Shown one piece after another: positions 42,096 to 50,118 of a stretch of 64,000 bases of DNA. The translations under genes and the position numbers were made by a program. Each line of letters starts with the position of its first letter. The stretch's first letter is position 1. The DNA lies in assembly GCA_958295725.1 (NCBI GenBank), contig OY282368.1:3072365-3136364 (forward strand), read 5' to 3'. This stretch comes from an uncultured Alphaproteobacteria bacterium. Its GTDB lineage: Bacteria; Pseudomonadota; Alphaproteobacteria; UBA2966. The notes below the pieces were generated by a model, which worked only from the letters and a program-made list of their open reading frames with translations, searched no databases and was not told the origin of the DNA.

Positions 42096-42124
42096 AACGT
42101 AAGTGGAACATCCGGCCTTGACAA
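42096..42124 (-). promoter_or_regulatory. Predicted promoter of the transfer operon, possibly leaderless
   Basis: Reading leftward, TTGTCA (42124-42119) and TACGTT (42101-42096) are 17 nt apart. The -10 box ends only 6 nt before the ATG at 42089, so the transcript would start at about the initiation codon, in keeping with the missing ribosome-binding site. CCGGA and TCCGG flank the region as an inverted repeat, a possible operator. Confidence 0.45.
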
Positions 42125-42147
42125 TCGCTTTATGACGCGAATATCCT
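42118..42147 (+). promoter_or_regulatory. Sigma-70 promoter of the repressor gene
   Basis: A consensus TTGACA at 42118-42123 and TATCCT at 42142-42147 are separated by 18 nt, about 31 nt before the repressor ATG. The heptamer TTGACAA also reads as TTGTCA on the other strand, so both divergent promoters share it. Confidence 0.65.
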
Positions 42148-42178
42148 ACACAACACGACAGACGCGCGAGGAACTGCG

Positions 42179-42871
42179 ATGCAGTGCGACCCGATACGAC
42201 AGAAAATCCGCGACCGGCTCCGCGAGAACGACCTCACCATGCGCGCGGCCGCGGCGGCGCTCGGACGCAACCCCTCCTACATGCACCAGTTCCTGGAGCG
42301 CGGCTCGCCCAGGGCGCTCGGCTACCGCGACAGCGAGAAACTCGCCGCCATGCTCGGTTGCGATCCGGACGAGCTACGCCACCCGGTCGCGCCCAGGCGG
42401 AAGCCCTACCCGCGCAAGCCCCGCGCCGCGGCGCCCCAAGTCCCCGGCGCGCCGCTCGCCGCCGTCTCCGAGGTGGCCGTGCAGGCCGCCGCCGGCGGCG
42501 GGGCGCTCAACGACGAGGCCACCACCGAGGCCGCGCGCTGGTATCTCCCCGAGGCCATGCTCCGCCACGAGGGCGGCGCAGAGCCCGCGAACCTGCGCAT
42601 CCTCCGCGCCCGCGGCGACTCCATGGAACCCGCCGTCCACGACGGCGACCGGCTCCTGGTCGACATAGCCCGCAAGACCCCCGCCACCGGCGAGATGGCC
42701 GTCCTCTGGGACGGCGGCGGACTGGTGGTCAAGCGCGTCGAGGTCCTGCCCGACACCGACCCGCCCAGGCTCCGCCTGATCTCCGCCAACCCCGCCTACG
42801 AGCCCTATACCTGCCTCGCCGGCGAAGCCCACATGGTCGGAACCGTGCTCTGGACCGTCAGAAGGGTGTGA
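42179..42871 (+). CDS. LexA/CI-like self-cleaving repressor (Xre HTH plus S24 peptidase)
   Basis: 230 aa; GAGGAAC lies about 5 nt before the ATG. Residues 5-62 are a Xre-type helix-turn-helix (IRDRLRENDLTMRAAAAALG, then NPSYMHQFLERG). Residues 120-230 are an S24/LexA-type domain with Ser148 in ARGDSMEPAVHDGDRLLVD and Lys185 in GLVVKRVEV. The Ser-Lys spacing of 37 equals that of LexA. A possible cleavage pair Ala105-Gly106 lies in the linker. RecA-stimulated self-cleavage after DNA damage is the expected mode. It is divergent from the transfer operon and shares its promoter region, so it most likely represses that operon and itself, as in SXT-type elements. Confidence 0.85.
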   Translation: MQCDPIRQKIRDRLRENDLTMRAAAAALGRNPSYMHQFLERGSPRALGYRDSEKLAAMLGCDPDELRHPVAPRRKPYPRKPRAAAPQVPGAPLAAVSEVAVQAAAGGGALNDEATTEAARWYLPEAMLRHEGGAEPANLRILRARGDSMEPAVHDGDRLLVDIARKTPATGEMAVLWDGGGLVVKRVEVLPDTDPPRLRLISANPAYEPYTCLAGEAHMVGTVLWTVRRV

Positions 42872-42912
42872 GGCGCCATGAGGCGTTGTTGATGTCGCCT
42901 GTCAATGCGTTC

Positions 42913-44050
42913 TGACCTCGTTCAGACAAATGTGAGACGCGGCCCTTGAAAGAGGGGCGGGGGTCTCCGACGCTGTTGGTGTCGAACAGACAGCGTGAAG
43001 GAGGACCCCCATGCAGACCTTCGGCCTGCCCCGGCAGATTACACGAGCCGCCGCCCTGGCATCGCGTCTTGGCGGCGCGGAGCGTAGCGAAGCGGCGCCA
43101 AGACGCGATGCCCTCGGGCGCTGGCGCCAGGCCAGGGCCGACGGCCTGACCGCACGAGCGACTGCCAACGCCGTCGGTGTTCCGAGATCGACCCTCTACC
43201 GATGGCAGAGGATGGCGGACCGCAACCGCCTCGACCCGTGCTCGCGACGCCCGCACACCCTGCGCCGGCCAGCCCGGTCGACGGCGCTGGTCGCGGCCGT
43301 CCACGAGACACGCGCCGACTACCCCATGTGGGGCAAGGCCAAGATCGCCGTCCTGCTCCGGCGCCACGGGCACGCGGTAAGCGAGAGCACCACAGGCCGC
43401 ATCCTCAAGACCCTCATGGAGCGCGGCGCCGTCACCCCGGTCCCGACCTTGCGCCGCAACGGACCGCGCGCCGCCCGGCGCCTCAGACCATACGCCAGAC
43501 GCCTGCCCAAGGGCCGCAAGCCCACTACACCAGGAGAGATCCTCCAACTCGACACCCTCACCGTCTCGCCACACACAGCCCGGCCCGCCATCAAGCAGTT
43601 CACCGCCCATGACCCCGTCACCGAATGGACCTGCGCACAGGCCTGGAGACGCGCAACCGCACACGACGCCAGGCGCTTCCTCGACAAGCTCCAGGCCGAC
43701 ATGCCCTTCCCCATCGAAGCCATCCAAGTCGATGGAGGCTCCGAGTTCAAGGCCGACTTCGAGACCGAATGCCAGCGCCGCCGCATCGACCTCTTCGAAC
43801 TCCCGCCCCGATCGCCCCAGCTCAACGGACACGTCGAGCGCAACAACGGCGCATGGAGATACGAGTTCTACGCCTCATGGGACCTGCCCGACGACAACCT
43901 CGACCACGTCAACCGATGGATCGACGCCTTCGCCGACGAGTCCGACACCTTCAGACCGCACCAGGCCCTTGGCGGACACACCCCCGCCGAGTACCGTGCC
44001 AGACACACAGCCGAGGAACCCCCTCTGTCTCATATGTCTTGAACCGGACA
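42913..44050 (+). mobile_element. IS481-family insertion sequence, copy A (complete)
   Basis: About 1138 bp. The left end begins TGACCTCGTTCAGACAAATG and the right end, read inward, TGTCCGGTTCAAGACATATG; these are imperfect inverted repeats. It carries one intact transposase gene. No clear target duplication is visible. It lies directly downstream of the repressor, at the border between the transfer operon and the glycan region. Confidence 0.85.
43011..44042 (+). CDS. IS481-family transposase, copy A
   Basis: 343 aa with GAAGGAGGACCCCC before the ATG. The N-terminal helix-turn-helix region (DGLTARATANAVGVPRSTLY) is followed by an integrase core with the DDE triad: Asp in ILQLDTLTVSP, Asp in IQVDGGSEFKADFE, and Glu in HVERNNGAWRYEFY. 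The end PHQALGGHTPAEY is typical of the family. The frame is complete, so the element may be active. It is about 95% identical to copy B. Confidence 0.9.
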   Translation: MQTFGLPRQITRAAALASRLGGAERSEAAPRRDALGRWRQARADGLTARATANAVGVPRSTLYRWQRMADRNRLDPCSRRPHTLRRPARSTALVAAVHETRADYPMWGKAKIAVLLRRHGHAVSESTTGRILKTLMERGAVTPVPTLRRNGPRAARRLRPYARRLPKGRKPTTPGEILQLDTLTVSPHTARPAIKQFTAHDPVTEWTCAQAWRRATAHDARRFLDKLQADMPFPIEAIQVDGGSEFKADFETECQRRRIDLFELPPRSPQLNGHVERNNGAWRYEFYASWDLPDDNLDHVNRWIDAFADESDTFRPHQALGGHTPAEYRARHTAEEPPLSHMS

Positions 44051-44221
44051 CAGCCATGATGGACACACCTCAGCCGAGCACCATATCCAGCGGCCCAAGG
44101 GCTACCGTCGTTCAGGATCTCCCTTGCACGACTTGCGCATGCACTTCATAAGTGCGGCCTCCGAATATCCTCGAAGCCGTAACGCCCGAATTCCAGTGTG
44201 CCCTGCTGGGGAACTGAAGAC
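44051..44221. other. Short intergenic spacer after IS481 copy A
   Basis: 171 bp without a gene. It separates the IS from the first glycosyltransferase and shows only a weak purine-rich stretch before that start. No promoter stands out, so the glycosyltransferase could depend on transcription from the IS or from further upstream. Confidence 0.4.
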
Positions 44222-45418
44222 ATGCCAAACGAGCGCCCGGTTCTCCTGTTCGTCGTCAACGAACCCTATTTCTTCGTGTCGCATCGGCTGCCGCTGGCCG
44301 CTGGCGCCATGGCGGAAGGCTACGATGTCCATCTGGCGGCGCCCGACAACAACGTCTGGGCGCCCGGGGCGTTCCAGACCCGGCCTTTCTTCGCCGATCG
44401 CGGGATCACGTACCACGAAATCCCGCTTTCCCCGCGGGGCATGCGTCCGCTTGAGGAACTCGCGACGATCAAATCCCTGTATGCGCTGTATCGGAACGTC
44501 AAGCCGGCGGTGGCGCACCACGTCACGGCCAAGGCCGTTCTCTACGGCGGCGTGGCCGCCAGACTCGCCAGGGTCCCGGCGGTCGTTTCCGCGTTTCCGG
44601 GGCTCGGTTATTACTTCGCGGCCTCGAATCCCGGCGCGCGCCTCGTCAGACTGGCGCAGGTCCGGGGTTACAGGTTCGCGACCGGTCACCCGAACTCGTG
44701 GGTGATCGTTCAGAACCGACACGACGCCGAGACCTTGCGGCGCCTCGGCGTATCGGATCCGGAGCGGACGACCGTCACGCGAGGGTCCGGCGTCTCGTTG
44801 CGGGACTTCCGGCCCGCGGCCTGGCCGGAAGGGCCGCCGCTCGTCGTCCTTCCGTCGCGGATGGTCCGAGAGAAGGGGGTCAGTGCGTTCGTCGACGTCG
44901 CGCGGAGGCTGAAAACGTCGGGTATCCAGGCGCGCTTCGCCCTCGTGGGAAACGCGCACCCCAGCGACCCGCGCGCGATACCGGAGGAGACGTTGCGGGC
45001 TTGGCACGCGGAGGGAGTCGTGGAGTGCTGGGGACGCCGGGAAGACATGCCCGAGGTTTTCGCCGAGGCGAGCGTGGTGTGTCTCCCATCCAATAGAGAA
45101 GGCATGCCCAAGGCGTTGATGGAGGCCGCGGCGTGCGGGCGCCCGATCGTCACCTACGACGTACCGGGATGCCGGGAAACGGTCGTCGACGGGTCGAGCG
45201 GCATTCTGGTCGTCAAGGGAGACCTCGACGCACTCGCGGAATCGCTGGGACGCCTGATCCAGGACCGGGCGCTCTGCCGGCGAATGGGGGAGGAAGGCCG
45301 GCGCCTGGCGGAGAACGAGTTCGGCGTCGACCGCGTGGTCGACCGGACCCTGGAAATCTACCGCGCACTCCGGTCGGCCCCGGAAACGGTTTCCTTACTA
45401 AACGGGATCAACCAATAG
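44222..45418 (+). CDS. GT4-family glycosyltransferase (PglA/WbpZ-like)
   Basis: 398 aa from the ATG at 44222. The N-terminal Rossmann half begins VLLFVVNEPYFFVSHRLPLA, a start typical of GT4 enzymes that add sugars to undecaprenyl-linked glycans, and includes GLGYYF with conserved His/Gly turns. The C-terminal half has PSRMVREKGVSAFVDVAR, FALVGNAHPSDPRAIPEE, VECWGRREDMPEVFAEASVV and CLPSNREGMPKALMEAAACG, the E-x7-E nucleotide-sugar motif region, followed by PIVTYDVPGCRETVVDG. It is cytoplasmic and membrane-associated. The sugar specificity cannot be read. IS elements lie on both sides. Confidence 0.87.
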   Translation: MPNERPVLLFVVNEPYFFVSHRLPLAAGAMAEGYDVHLAAPDNNVWAPGAFQTRPFFADRGITYHEIPLSPRGMRPLEELATIKSLYALYRNVKPAVAHHVTAKAVLYGGVAARLARVPAVVSAFPGLGYYFAASNPGARLVRLAQVRGYRFATGHPNSWVIVQNRHDAETLRRLGVSDPERTTVTRGSGVSLRDFRPAAWPEGPPLVVLPSRMVREKGVSAFVDVARRLKTSGIQARFALVGNAHPSDPRAIPEETLRAWHAEGVVECWGRREDMPEVFAEASVVCLPSNREGMPKALMEAAACGRPIVTYDVPGCRETVVDGSSGILVVKGDLDALAESLGRLIQDRALCRRMGEEGRRLAENEFGVDRVVDRTLEIYRALRSAPETVSLLNGINQ

Positions 45419-45475
45419 AGGGTCAGGCCCACTCAGTGTTCCATAATGTAGTGAACCAAGATAAAGTCTGACCTA

Positions 45476-46344
45476 GGCCGTGTTGGCGAATTTCTGGAAT
45501 TTCTGGATGATTAGTTCTCCGTCGATGGTCCTGGGAGAACAAGCATGGCGTTACGCTTGCTCATCAGCGATGCCCTGTGGTCGAAGATCGAACCCGTGCT
45601 TCAGGAGCTCAAGCACGCCGCCGGCAGCCCGCCGGCGCTCAGCGACCGGATGTTCATCGAGGCCGTCCTGTACCAGGCCCGCACCGGGACCCCGTGGCGG
45701 GACTTGCCCGATGAGTTCGGCAACTGGAATGCCGTCTATCACCGCTTCCGCCGTTGGGAAAAGCGCGACCTGTGGAAACGGCTCTGGCAGCGGTTCCAGA
45801 CCCTCGACGATGAACGGCTCGGCGCGTTGTTCATCGATTCGACCATTGTACGGGCGCATCAGCACGCGGCCGGAGCGTCAAAAAAAACGGCGGACAACAG
45901 GCCCAGGCTCTGGGTCGCTCTCGGGGTGGGTTCTCCACCAAGTTGCACGCGGCCTGCATTGACGAGCGCACCGGGGTGTCGTTCGTGTTGACTGGCGGAC
46001 AACGCAATGACGCGGTGGCGTTCGAAACGGTGTGGGAGGGGGTGCCAGTGTTGCCCGCCCCGGTGGCCGTAGTGATGGACAAGGCGTATGACAGCAACGC
46101 CATTCGTCGGTTCCTGGCCGTGCGGGAGATTGAAGCCGTCATCCCGTCGAAAGCGAACCGGACCGAGCCGATCCCTCACGATGCGCGGAAGTACGGGTCG
46201 CGGGAGAAGGTCGAACGGTTCTTCAACAAGCTCAAGCAGTTCCGCCGCATTGCCACCCGCTATGAGAAGCTCGGTCGGACGTTCCTGGCGTTTGTTCATA
46301 TCGTGTCCGCATGGATCGGACTCCGATAATTCATCAACACGGCC
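45476..46344 (+). mobile_element. IS5-family (IS427 group) insertion sequence
   Basis: 869 bp with inverted ends GGCCGTGTTGGCGAATT and the complement of AATTCATCAACACGGCC. A TA duplication flanks it (45474-45475 and 46345-46346), the usual IS427 target size. It is inserted in the left inverted repeat of IS481 copy B and carries a two-frame transposase. Seems intact. Confidence 0.85.
45545..46329 (+). CDS. IS5/IS427-type transposase made by -1 frameshift
   Basis: Frame 1 (from 45545) encodes MALRLLISDALWSKIEPVLQ, then TGTPWRDLPDEFGNWNAVYH and the first catalytic Asp in LFIDSTIVRAHQHAAGA. At the eight A residues 45880-45887, a -1 slip gives KKNGGQQAQALGRSRGGFST and joins the second frame (KLHAACIDERTGVSFVLTGG, the second Asp in VVMDKAYDSNAIRR and the Glu in RVKVERFFN-like EKVERFFNKLKQFRRIATRY). 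The joined product is about 261 aa, normal for IS427. Programmed frameshifting at an A-run is known in this group. Confidence 0.85.
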
Positions 46345-46437
46345 TAGTTCAGACAGAAGTGAGACGCGGCCCTTGATGTAAGGGCGGGGGTCTCCGACGC
46401 TGTTGGTGCTGAACAAGCAGCGTGAAGGAGAACCCCC

Positions 46438-47469
46438 ATGCAGACCTTCGGCCTGCCCCGGCAGATTACACGAGGAGCCGCCCTGGCGTCGCGCCTGTGC
46501 GGCAAGGAGCGGAGCGACGAAGCGCACAGGCGCGACGCCCTTGAGCGCTGGCGCCAAGCCCGGGCCGACGGCCTGACCGCACGAGCGGCCGCCAACGCCG
46601 TCGGCGTTCCGAGATCGACCCTCTACCGATGGCAGAGGATGGCGGACCGCAACCGCCTCAAGCCGTGCTCGCGACGCCCGCACACCCTGCGCCGGCCCAC
46701 TTGGTCGGCGGCGCTGGTCGCGGCCGTCCACGAGACACGCGCCGACTACCCCATGTGGGGCAAGGCCAAGATCGCCGTCCTGCTCCGGCGCCACGGGCAC
46801 GCGATAAGCGAGAGCACCACAGGCCGCATCCTCAAGACCCTCATGGAGCGCGGCGCCGTCACCCCGGTCCCGACCTTGCGCCGCAACGGACCGCGCGCCG
46901 CCCGGCGCCTCAGACCATACGCCAGACGCCTGCCCAAGGGCCGCAAGCCCACAAGTCCCGGCGAGATCGTCCAACTCGACACCCTCACCGTCTCGCCACA
47001 CACAGCCCGGCCCGCCATCAAGCAGTTCACCGCCCATGACCCCGTCACCAAATGGACCTGCGCACAGGCCTGGAGACGCGCAACCGCACACAACGCCAGG
47101 CGCTTCCTCGACAAGCTCCAGGCCGACATGCCCTTCCCCATCGAAGCCATCCAGGTCGATGGAGGCTCCGAGTTCAAGGCCGACTTCGAGACCGAATGCC
47201 AGCGCCGCGGCATCGACCTCTTCGAACTCCCGCCCCGATCGCCCAAGCTCAACGGACACGTCGAGCGCAACAACGGCGCATGGCGATACGAGTTCTACGC
47301 CACATGGGACCTGCCCGACGACAACCTCGACCACGTCAACCGATGGATCGACGCCTTCGCCGACGAATTCAACACCTTCAGACCGCACCAGGCCCTTGGC
47401 GGACACACCCCCGCCCAGTACCTTCACTCACTGACAGCCAAAGAGACCCCCGTGTCTCATATGTCCTGA
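46438..47469 (+). CDS. IS481-family transposase, copy B
   Basis: 343 aa, with GAAGGAGAACCCCC before the ATG. Same domains and DDE residues as copy A (LDTLTVSP, DGGSEF, VERNNG). It differs mainly around residues 19-30, where copy A has a GGAERSEAAP stretch and this copy CGKERSDEAH, and in scattered substitutions. The frame is intact, but the left inverted repeat of this element is broken by the IS5 insertion, so it may no longer move itself. Confidence 0.9.
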   Translation: MQTFGLPRQITRGAALASRLCGKERSDEAHRRDALERWRQARADGLTARAAANAVGVPRSTLYRWQRMADRNRLKPCSRRPHTLRRPTWSAALVAAVHETRADYPMWGKAKIAVLLRRHGHAISESTTGRILKTLMERGAVTPVPTLRRNGPRAARRLRPYARRLPKGRKPTSPGEIVQLDTLTVSPHTARPAIKQFTAHDPVTKWTCAQAWRRATAHNARRFLDKLQADMPFPIEAIQVDGGSEFKADFETECQRRGIDLFELPPRSPKLNGHVERNNGAWRYEFYATWDLPDDNLDHVNRWIDAFADEFNTFRPHQALGGHTPAQYLHSLTAKETPVSHMS

Positions 47470-47478
47470 ACCAGGACA

Positions 47479-47799
47479 CGGCCTTGCGTGCGACTCCGCC
47501 CCACGCGAGGATCGGCCGAACAGAGTGACTCGAGTCGCGATGCCGGCAGTCGGCGATTGCGTACAGCCGCCCGGTCATATATAAAATACTCCTCCGAACA
47601 TGAGACGTTGAAATCATGCTGTATCTTTATCGAGACAAGCGCTTATTGGGGAACGGCTCGATGATGGAGAGAATTTCCGGCGTAAACCATCGCCGGCCGG
47701 CGGTCCTGTGCCACATTCGCGACCACAGCGAGACCCGCTCGCGCCCGTCAAACCTTCCCTGCCTTCTGTGTACTCCATGATGACGGGCTGCGAGGCGCC
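47479..47799. other. Upstream region of the carbamoyltransferase operon
   Basis: 321 bp with no gene. It contains a good promoter (47557-47585) and an AT-rich tract with a transcribed leader of about 205 nt. No riboswitch or clear hairpin is recognised. Confidence 0.5.
47557..47585 (+). promoter_or_regulatory. Sigma-70-like promoter for the carbamoyltransferase operon
   Basis: TTGCGT (47557-47562) and TATAAA (47580-47585) are separated by exactly 17 nt, inside an AT-rich patch in otherwise GC-rich DNA. It is the only strong promoter-like site between IS481 copy B and the four-gene operon starting at 47800. Confidence 0.55.
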
Positions 47800-49674
47800 A
47801 TGAGTCGTTCGTCGTCGACGTCGATTCTCGGCATCTCGGCCTTCTACCACGATGCGGCGGCGGTGCTGGTCGTCGACGGTGAGATCGTCGCGGCCGCTCA
47901 AGAGGAGCGGTTCACTCGTCGAAAGCATGACCCGTCGTTTCCCGCCAACGCCATCCGTTACTGCCTCGACGAGGCCGGGCTCGTGCCGGAGCGGCTCGAT
48001 TATGTCGGCTTCTACGAGAAGCCGTTCCTGAAGCTCGAAAGGTTGCTTGATACATACTTGGCATGCGCGCCGCGTGGATTTCGCTCGTTCCTGCACTTCG
48101 TGCCTGCATGGGCAAAGCAGAAACTTCATCTGCGGCGCGAGATCGTGAAGGGCTTGAACCAGGATAAGGGCCTTGCGGGGGGAGGCTACCGTCGGCAGAT
48201 CGTGTTCATCGAACATCACGAATCGCATGCGGCGAGCGCGTTCTTCCCCTCTCCGTTCAACGAGGCCGCGATTCTCACGATGGACGGTGTTGGCGAATGG
48301 GCGACCACCACCTGGGGTACGGGAAGCGGTAACCGGATCGCATTGAAACAGGAAGTCCGCTTCCCACATTCCCTCGGCCTGCTCTATTCCGCCTTCACCT
48401 ACTTCACCGGCTTCAAGGTCAATTCCGGCGAATACAAACTGATGGGGCTCGCGCCCTATGGCGTGCCCAGATATGCCGACTGTATCCGCGAGCACTTGAT
48501 CGACCTCAAGCCGGACGGATCGTTCCGTATGGATCAATCCTGGTTCTCCTATTGCGACGGGCTGCGGATGACCTCGCACAAATTCGACCGGCTCTTCGAC
48601 GGGCCGCCGCGCGCCCCGGAAGCGCCAATCACCGAGCGCGAGATGGACATTGCCGCATCGGTCCAAGAGGTCACCGAGGAGGCGATGCTACGGGCGGCGC
48701 GCCACGTCTCGGCTGAGACGGGGCTGCACGATCTCTGTCTTGCCGGCGGCGTGGCGCTCAATTGCGTGGGCAACGGCCGCGTGCTGCGCGAAGGTCCGTT
48801 CGATAACGTATGGATCCAGCCGGCGGCGGGCGATGCCGGGGGCGCACTCGGAGCTGCGCTCTTCATCTGGCATCAGCTGCTTGACCGCCCGCGCACGGCG
48901 CGGACGCGAGATAGCCAGCGCGGGTCGCTGCTGGGGCCCCGCGTGTCGGACGAGGACATTCGCGCCCTCCTCGACGGGGTCGGCGCGGCGTATCGGGAAT
49001 ACTCGGATGACGCCTCGCTCTGCAATGCGGTCGCGGATCTGCTGGCGCGGGAACGGGTGGTTGGCTGGTTCCAGGGTCGCATGGAGTTCGGGCCGCGCGC
49101 GCTCGGCGCGCGCAGCATTCTCGGCGACGCCCGCAGCCCCGCCATGCAGTCGGTCATGAACCGGAAGATCAAGTTCCGGGAATCGTTTCGCCCCTTCGCC
49201 CCGTCGGTGCTCCGCGATCGGGTCCACGACTGGTTTGACATGCGCCCTGGGGAGGATAGCCCCTATATGTTGGTCACCGCGCCGGTGCGCGAAAACCGCC
49301 GAAAGTCGGCCGACGAGGACGGGTGCGCCCTGCGCGGCCTCGACCAAGTGCGGGCCGTGCGCTCCGAAGTCCCGGCCGTCACCCATGTCGATCACTCGGC
49401 CCGGGTGCAGACGGTCGATAGAGACCGCCACGGCCGCTACGCCGAACTACTCCGCGCCTTCGAAGCCAAGACCGGCTGCCCGGTGATCGTCAACACGAGC
49501 TTCAACATTCGCGGCGAGCCGATCGTTTGCACTCCCGAACAGGCTTGGCGCTGTTTCATGGCAACCGATATGGACGCGCTGGTCCTTGAACGCTTCCTGC
49601 TGCTCAAGGAGGCGCAGCCACGGACGGCGGCGACCGACGCGGACGCCTATCTCGACCAGTTCGAGCTCGACTGA
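47800..49674 (+). CDS. O-carbamoyltransferase, NodU/TobZ family
   Basis: 624 aa. It begins with an ASKHA-like fold (ILGISAFYHDAAAVLVVDGE, AAAQEERFTRRKHD). The metal-binding block IEHHESHAASAFFPS (138-151) and AAILTMDGVGEWATTT follow, then VNSGEYKLMGLAPYG and LCLAGGVALNCVGNGRV. The C-terminal YrdC-like domain has FQGRMEFGPRALGARSILGD and NTSFNIRGEPIVCTPEQA. The enzyme makes carbamoyl-adenylate from carbamoyl phosphate and ATP and transfers the carbamoyl to a hydroxyl of a sugar or small molecule. The partners downstream point to a polysaccharide or other surface glycan as acceptor. Confidence 0.92.
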   Translation: MSRSSSTSILGISAFYHDAAAVLVVDGEIVAAAQEERFTRRKHDPSFPANAIRYCLDEAGLVPERLDYVGFYEKPFLKLERLLDTYLACAPRGFRSFLHFVPAWAKQKLHLRREIVKGLNQDKGLAGGGYRRQIVFIEHHESHAASAFFPSPFNEAAILTMDGVGEWATTTWGTGSGNRIALKQEVRFPHSLGLLYSAFTYFTGFKVNSGEYKLMGLAPYGVPRYADCIREHLIDLKPDGSFRMDQSWFSYCDGLRMTSHKFDRLFDGPPRAPEAPITEREMDIAASVQEVTEEAMLRAARHVSAETGLHDLCLAGGVALNCVGNGRVLREGPFDNVWIQPAAGDAGGALGAALFIWHQLLDRPRTARTRDSQRGSLLGPRVSDEDIRALLDGVGAAYREYSDDASLCNAVADLLARERVVGWFQGRMEFGPRALGARSILGDARSPAMQSVMNRKIKFRESFRPFAPSVLRDRVHDWFDMRPGEDSPYMLVTAPVRENRRKSADEDGCALRGLDQVRAVRSEVPAVTHVDHSARVQTVDRDRHGRYAELLRAFEAKTGCPVIVNTSFNIRGEPIVCTPEQAWRCFMATDMDALVLERFLLLKEAQPRTAATDADAYLDQFELD

Positions 49675-49685
49675 CGGCGGCGTGG

Positions 49686-50099
49686 ATGGCCCTGATCGAA
49701 ATCGACCGGAACCCCTCGGCGAAGATGCTCCGCTGGTTCGGCGTCCTGATGGTCGGCTTCTTCGTCCTCACGGGCGGTCTGGCGCAGTGGCGTTGGCCAG
49801 CGGCGGCAGCGGCGATATGGATTTTCGGCGTGGCGCTGACCGGGGTCTACGCTGCGGTCCCGCCCTTGCGCCGGCACATCTATCTCGGGTGGGTATACGC
49901 CGCGCTACCGATCGGGTGGACCGTTTCGCACCTGATACTGGCAACGGTCTTCTATCTGGTAGTAACGCCGATCGGACTCGGCGTGCGCGTTGTCAAGGGC
50001 GACCCGCTGGAACGTGCGCCGGAGCGGTCGGCGGCGAGCTACTGGAGCGCACGTTCCGGGGCGGACAGCAACGCTCGCCGGTACTTCAAGCAGTTCTGA
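49686..50099 (+). CDS. SxtJ-family small membrane protein
   Basis: 137 aa, 11 nt after the carbamoyltransferase. Three membrane segments are visible (WFGVLMVGFFVLTGGLAQ, AAAAIWIFGVALTGVYAAV and VSHLILATVFYLVVTPIGLG), then a basic cytoplasmic tail (VRVVKGDPLERAPERSAASY with W). This is the pattern of the SxtJ family, which regularly follows NodU-type carbamoyltransferases in bacterial glycan loci and in the saxitoxin cluster. The biochemical role is unknown; a membrane anchor or transport helper for the carbamoylated product is the natural guess. Confidence 0.8.
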   Translation: MALIEIDRNPSAKMLRWFGVLMVGFFVLTGGLAQWRWPAAAAAIWIFGVALTGVYAAVPPLRRHIYLGWVYAALPIGWTVSHLILATVFYLVVTPIGLGVRVVKGDPLERAPERSAASYWSARSGADSNARRYFKQF

Positions 50100-50118
50100 A
50101 CGTCCTGGACGACGCGGC

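Larger units (their letters stand above)
45469..47478 (+). mobile_element. IS481-family insertion sequence, copy B, split by an IS5-family element
   Basis: The first seven bases of the left end (TGACCTA, 45469-45475) are separated from the rest (GTTCAG onward, 46347-47478) by a complete IS5-type element. Removing the insert restores an end nearly identical to that of copy A. The right end, read inward, is TGTCCTGGTTCAGGACATAT. Total without the insert is about 1139 bp. Confidence 0.8.

Noticed and set aside
42872..42900. Similarity of GAGGCGCCATGAG downstream of the repressor to the start of the carbamoyltransferase gene (47790-47805)
   Set aside because: The match is short and decays at once, so chance or a tiny shared scar; not enough for a duplicated end.
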